Part shown: positions 61,915 through 64,000 of the stretch, in pieces | Numbering within the stretch: the first letter of the stretch is position 1 | How the letters are laid out: each line of letters begins with the position of its first letter | DNA from: Phycicoccus sp. Soil802 | GTDB lineage: Bacteria; Actinomycetota; Actinomycetes; Actinomycetales; Dermatophilaceae | Length of the DNA: 64,000 nucleotides | Direction of reading: 5' to 3' | Assembly: GCF_001429605.1 (NCBI RefSeq) | Contig: NZ_LMSS01000006.1 | Coordinates: 98,903-162,902, forward strand | Program-made: the position numbers and the translations under genes | Notes under the pieces: generated by a model | Told to the model about the DNA's origin: nothing | Databases searched by the model: none | What the model saw: the letters and a program-made list of their open reading frames with translations, nothing else

Positions 61915-61961
61915 GTTGGACGCTCATCGGCACACGTGCGCACTGCGGCATGAGCGGGCGC
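61915..61961 (+). repeat. Interspersed repeat, copy F
   Basis: GTTGGAC (61915-61921), GCTCATCGGCAC, then CACTGCGGCATGAGCGGGCG. CGCTCAT pairs with ATGAGCG. Directly past the stop of the one-helix membrane gene. The rest of 61744-61914 shows no gene. Confidence 0.8.
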
Positions 61962-61971
61962 TGCGGGCCGC

Positions 61972-62133
61972 CTAGTTGGGGCGCTGAGATCGGACGTCGC
62001 CGGTCCCTGGCTTGCCATCGACGGCGGGGCCACTCGTAGGTCGCAGCCTTTGCTCGATGACCTTCAGCACCACGCTGATCAGGGCGTACAGAAGAACCGC
62101 GGCCACGAGCGCGTACAGCACCTGACTCCACAT
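61972..62133 (-). CDS. One-helix small membrane protein
   Basis: 53 residues: MWSQ, then a hydrophobic helix LYALVAAVLLYALISVVLKV (residues about 6-25), then a short polar tail ending SQRPN. ATG 62133; stop TAG at 61972-61974 adjoins repeat F. No clear ribosome site. Below the usual ORF length cut, hence easily missed; codon use and clean single-helix layout support it. Confidence 0.6.
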   Translation of the reverse strand: MWSQVLYALVAAVLLYALISVVLKVIEQRLRPTSGPAVDGKPGTGDVRSQRPN

Positions 62134-62170
62134 GCGCCGAGTGTCTCAGGAGGAACAGACCCCGGGTCCC

Positions 62171-62203
62171 TGAATCGCGCACTTTGCGGCATGAGCGGAC
62201 GTT
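62171..62203 (+). repeat. Interspersed repeat, copy G
   Basis: TGAATCGCGCACTTTGCGG then CATGAGCGGACGTT. Lies between the 5' ends of two divergent genes; contains the ATG (62191) one frame from the next gene's reading. Confidence 0.7.
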
Positions 62204-62613
62204 TCCGCTACCGTTCCTTCATCCCGACAACAGGCTCCCAGGGGAGCCCGAGGCGAAGAGCCGAAGCGGCAGGAGTAAAGGGCGGCAGGCGGGAGGCCCG
62301 CTCGTCGAGGTCAGCGACCGCTGGCCCGGACGACTTCGAGGTTGACCTCGACGCACTTGGTGTCAGCGATGGCTTGCGGGCCCACGTTGTTCGTTGGGGC
62401 AGGGCGTTCGTAGATCTCTTGGGGGGCTGGCCCGATTCGGGCGGCTTCGCAACAGCAGAGGAAGCCCAGGCATTCGTGGCAGACGGTGAGCGGCTGGTCA
62501 CGCGCCTTCAGGACGAACTTGGTCCGACGTACCACGTCGAGTACATGCCTGAGCCGATACGACCCCCAGGGGTGAAACTGCGAGCTCGGCGCACCTGGTG
62601 GCGCACCAGGTAG
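62194..62613 (+). CDS. Unknown protein, start uncertain
   Basis: Core VSDGLRAHVVRWGRAFVDLLGG, then FATAEEAQAFVADGERLVTRL and a DELGPTYHVEYMPEP end, which looks like a genuine soluble protein. The start is unclear: an in-frame start near 62190 in repeat G would give about 139 residues with a disordered first 45, and an internal TTG would give a shorter one. TAG stop immediately precedes repeat H. Confidence 0.55.
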   Translation, partial: SGRFRYRSFIPTTGSQGSPRRRAEAAGVKGGRREARSSRSATAGPDDFEVDLDALGVSDGLRAHVVRWGRAFVDLLGGWPDSGGFATAEEAQAFVADGERLVTRLQDELGPTYHVEYMPEPIRPPGVKLRARRTWWRTR

Positions 62614-62672
62614 CGCGCCCGCTCATCGGCACGACCGCGCTGATCGCGGCAGATGAGTGCGCTTCGTTGGGC
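62614..62672 (+). repeat. Interspersed repeat, copy H
   Basis: Best hairpin: CTCATC pairs with GATGAG, inside it CCGCG pairs with CGCGG. Ends in GTTGGGC (62666-62672). Begins one base after the upstream stop and ends just before the next gene's ATG cluster. Confidence 0.85.
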
Positions 62673-62684
62673 ATGATGGCGGGC

Positions 62685-62918
62685 ATGGTCGATACGGATG
62701 TGGCGATCTCGCTAACCGCTGACGAAGCATTGATCCTGTTCGACCTCCTTCATCGCTGGGAGGACGAGGAGCGAGTGGCAGCGCCGCGGAACGAGGCTGA
62801 GCAGATTGCCCTCTGGAACCTGTCGGCCCTCCTGGAGCGAGAACTGCGGGAGCCCTTCGACCCTCGGTATGCCGACCGAGTCGCAGAAGCAACGCGTCGG
62901 CTGACGCCGAGCGAGTGA
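62685..62918 (+). CDS. Small conserved helical protein
   Basis: 77 residues from ATG 62685 (ATG 62673 and 62676 are in frame too). Pattern LTADEALILFDLLHRWED, then AEQIALWNLSALLERELREPF is a widespread actinobacterial small protein that I recognise by pattern, not by name. Function unknown. Followed by repeat I. Confidence 0.7.
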   Translation: MVDTDVAISLTADEALILFDLLHRWEDEERVAAPRNEAEQIALWNLSALLERELREPFDPRYADRVAEATRRLTPSE

Positions 62919-62941
62919 CGTCGTCTCACTGACAGTTGCGA

Positions 62942-62976
62942 ATCGACCTGTCAGCGGCATGAGCGGATGGTTAGCC
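62942..62976 (+). repeat. Interspersed repeat, copy I
   Basis: TCGACCTGTCAGCGGCATGA, GCGGATG, then GTTAGCC. Between convergent genes; overlaps the TAA of the next minus-strand gene (GGCTAAC on the minus strand). Confidence 0.75.
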
Positions 62977-63291
62977 GCGTTCGCGTCCCGGCAGTGGAGC
63001 CCCCTTGAGGAACGCTTCGTAGGCGTCTCGGGCGTCGTCGTCGATCGTGGGTTTGATGGCGCTGTACCGGGTGTCTCCCCGGTCGCGGTGTGGCCCGGAG
63101 ATCCAGTACTCCTCCTCGGTCTCGATGTCGTAGAAGTTGGCGTCAAACATGCCTGTCCCGCGATGAAGGGTCTTCCCGTGCCAGCGTGCCGTCTTCCACG
63201 AGCGGTTGAACGACACGACGCTGATCCACGCAGGCCCCTTGTCGGTGTTGTGGCCCGTCTTCAGCTGGACAAACATCACGCGGTCGGGCAT
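62971..63291 (-). CDS. Small conserved protein (often misnamed in databases)
   Basis: 106 residues, ATG 63291. Pattern FVQLKTGHNTDKGPAWIS, DANFYDIETEEEYWISGPHR, and the YEAFLKGAPLPGRERG end belongs to a small actinobacterial family that I recall as wrongly labelled DXP synthase; it is far too short for that enzyme. Beta-rich, soluble. TAA lies in repeat I. Confidence 0.72.
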   Translation of the reverse strand: MPDRVMFVQLKTGHNTDKGPAWISVVSFNRSWKTARWHGKTLHRGTGMFDANFYDIETEEEYWISGPHRDRGDTRYSAIKPTIDDDARDAYEAFLKGAPLPGRERG

Positions 63292-63336
63292 GCACAAAGC
63301 ATTCCCTGCCTACGGACGCCGCGCAGCCGGTTTCCC

Positions 63337-63360
63337 GCAGCGCGGCAAGAGAGGGCGTTT
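63337..63360 (+). repeat. Interspersed repeat, copy K (degenerate)
   Basis: GCAGCGCGGCAAGAGAGGGC followed by GTTT. Weakest copy; between two minus-strand genes. Confidence 0.5.
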
Positions 63361-63404
63361 CGGACCTCGTTGAGCCCCAGCCCAGGCAACGGGCACACCG
63401 CGCC

Positions 63405-63737
63405 CTACGACGGGGGAAGCATTGTCTGCGCCCACTCCAGCTTGTCGGCCTCGTCGTCACCTGGCGGGTCGACAAGGCAGAGCGCGGCCCGGACCGTTCG
63501 ATCACCGATGCCATCGATCGTGGTCGAGTCGCCGTTCTTCTCCTCTAGGTACGACCACAGCTCGACCTTCGCCTCGCTCAGAATAGGAAGCTGAAGTCCG
63601 TTTCCTTGCCACATCTTCATGACCGCTTCGATCGTCGGTTGGACTGTCGCAGGTACCGCACCGCGATCTTCAATCAGCTTGGCAATGCGCCGCATCACCT
63701 CGCGGAACGACGACGGTGTGGCAGTTGGCAGGTTCAC
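63405..63737 (-). CDS. Unknown protein, repeat-bounded
   Basis: 110 residues, GTG 63737. Helical (FREVMRRIAKLIEDRG, PTIEAVMKMWQGNGL, KVELWSYLEEKNGD). No family recognised. Flanked by repeats K (3') and J (5'). Confidence 0.55.
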   Translation of the reverse strand: MNLPTATPSSFREVMRRIAKLIEDRGAVPATVQPTIEAVMKMWQGNGLQLPILSEAKVELWSYLEEKNGDSTTIDGIGDRTVRAALCLVDPPGDDEADKLEWAQTMLPPS

Positions 63738-63770
63738 ACGGGGAGCCTGCCGCGGATCGTCCAGAACACT

Positions 63771-63792
63771 CGCTCATCGGCATGAGAGGACG
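63771..63792 (+). repeat. Interspersed repeat, copy J
   Basis: CGCTCATCGGCATGAGAGGACG: both halves of the repeat without the central part. Fourteen bases past the stop of the HNH fragment on the minus strand. Confidence 0.7.
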
Positions 63793-63805
63793 ATGAGGTA
63801 AGTGG

Positions 63806-64000
63806 TCAGGCGGCCTGGTGGCCGTGGCGGTCCATCGGGTGGGTGGTGTGGGTGCGGCCGTCGGGGGCGGTCCAGGTGCAGATCCCGCGCTCGTCCATGG
63901 AGACCTGCCAGCCGGCGTGGTGTTTGAACCCGTGGTGGGTCGCGCACAGGGTCTGCAGGTTGGTGACGGTGGTCGGCCCGTCGGGATGTCGGACCACGTG
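63806..64000 (-). CDS. HNH endonuclease-type C-terminus (DUF222/13E12 family), cut by window edge
   Basis: The last 65 or so residues: GPTTVTNLQTLCATHHGFKHHAGW carries the HNH part (H in THHGFKHH), then TWTAPDGRTHTTHP. This end is typical of the actinobacterial 13E12/DUF222-HNH repeat family, often in mobile or variable DNA. The N-terminal part lies past 64000. Confidence 0.82.
   Translation of the reverse strand, partial: HVVRHPDGPTTVTNLQTLCATHHGFKHHAGWQVSMDERGICTWTAPDGRTHTTHPMDRHGHQAA

Noticed and set aside
61757..62033. Plus- and minus-strand frames in 61757-62033
   Set aside because: No ribosome sites, low-complexity content and overlap with repeat F and the better-supported one-helix gene.
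62971..63291. DXP synthase assignment for this small protein
   Set aside because: About 106 residues with no transketolase motifs; DXP synthase is over 600 residues.
58381..63795. CRISPR array in the repeat-rich segment
   Set aside because: Repeat copies are degenerate, hairpin-like and hundreds of bases apart with genes between; no cas genes.

Overview
The window is high-GC actinobacterial chromosome. The rRNA operon, gene content and gene order (pheST, arg cluster, mpg-tyrS, tlyA-nadK-recN-steA-mctB-pyrG, infC-rpmI-rplT, hisDCBHA, glnE-glnA2) fit Micrococcales. The 16S looks like Intrasporangiaceae (Terrabacter/Phycicoccus/Knoellia type); that placement is from memory, not from a search. 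Almost every gene is on the minus strand, so the natural reading direction is from 64000 down to 1.

Layout in window order. 1-13.1 kb: CTP synthase start (cut by the window edge), a GT4 glycosyltransferase, a MurJ-like flippase, a small WecA/MraY-like sugar-phosphate transferase, MctB/SteB, SteA, RecN, NAD kinase, TlyA, two small conserved genes (one with a Lys/Ala/Pro repeat tail), a HAD phosphatase and a TPR protein. These are chained by 4-base start/stop overlaps or short gaps. 13.2-19.2 kb: one rRNA operon (16S-23S-5S, no spacer tRNA) with processing stems, leader and promoters. 19.2-25 kb: tyrS, mpg and a succinate dehydrogenase operon of the mycobacterial Sdh1 type. 25-33 kb: argC-ACT-argJ-argB-argD-argF-argR-argH (no argG) behind two ARG boxes. 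33-38 kb: a methyltransferase, an SDR and pheST. 38.5-42.7 kb: a PAS histidine kinase, a TrmH-type methyltransferase, rplT-rpmI-infC and a DUF1844 gene. 42.8-46 kb: a WXG-like/propeller fusion, an MFS transporter, a DUF952 gene and SseB. 46.4-51.8 kb: the his operon with two extra genes. 51.8-57.6 kb: an MFS transporter, glnE and glnA2 behind a GlnR-type box.

From about 58.3 kb to the right edge the character changes. Short unrelated genes on both strands (cupin, TetR, a DUF4177-like gene broken by a frameshift, a lipoprotein, a one-helix membrane protein, several unknowns, an HNH fragment) are separated, junction by junction, by degenerate copies of one hairpin-forming repeat. This one-gene-one-repeat layout resembles an integron cassette array without a visible integrase and is the strongest candidate here for something undescribed.

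A second genome-scale signal is the octamer GTATGCCG/CGGCATAC. I counted 33 exact copies by eye where composition predicts two or three. They are equally split between strands, occur in all three codon phases and also lie between genes, so codon choice does not explain them.
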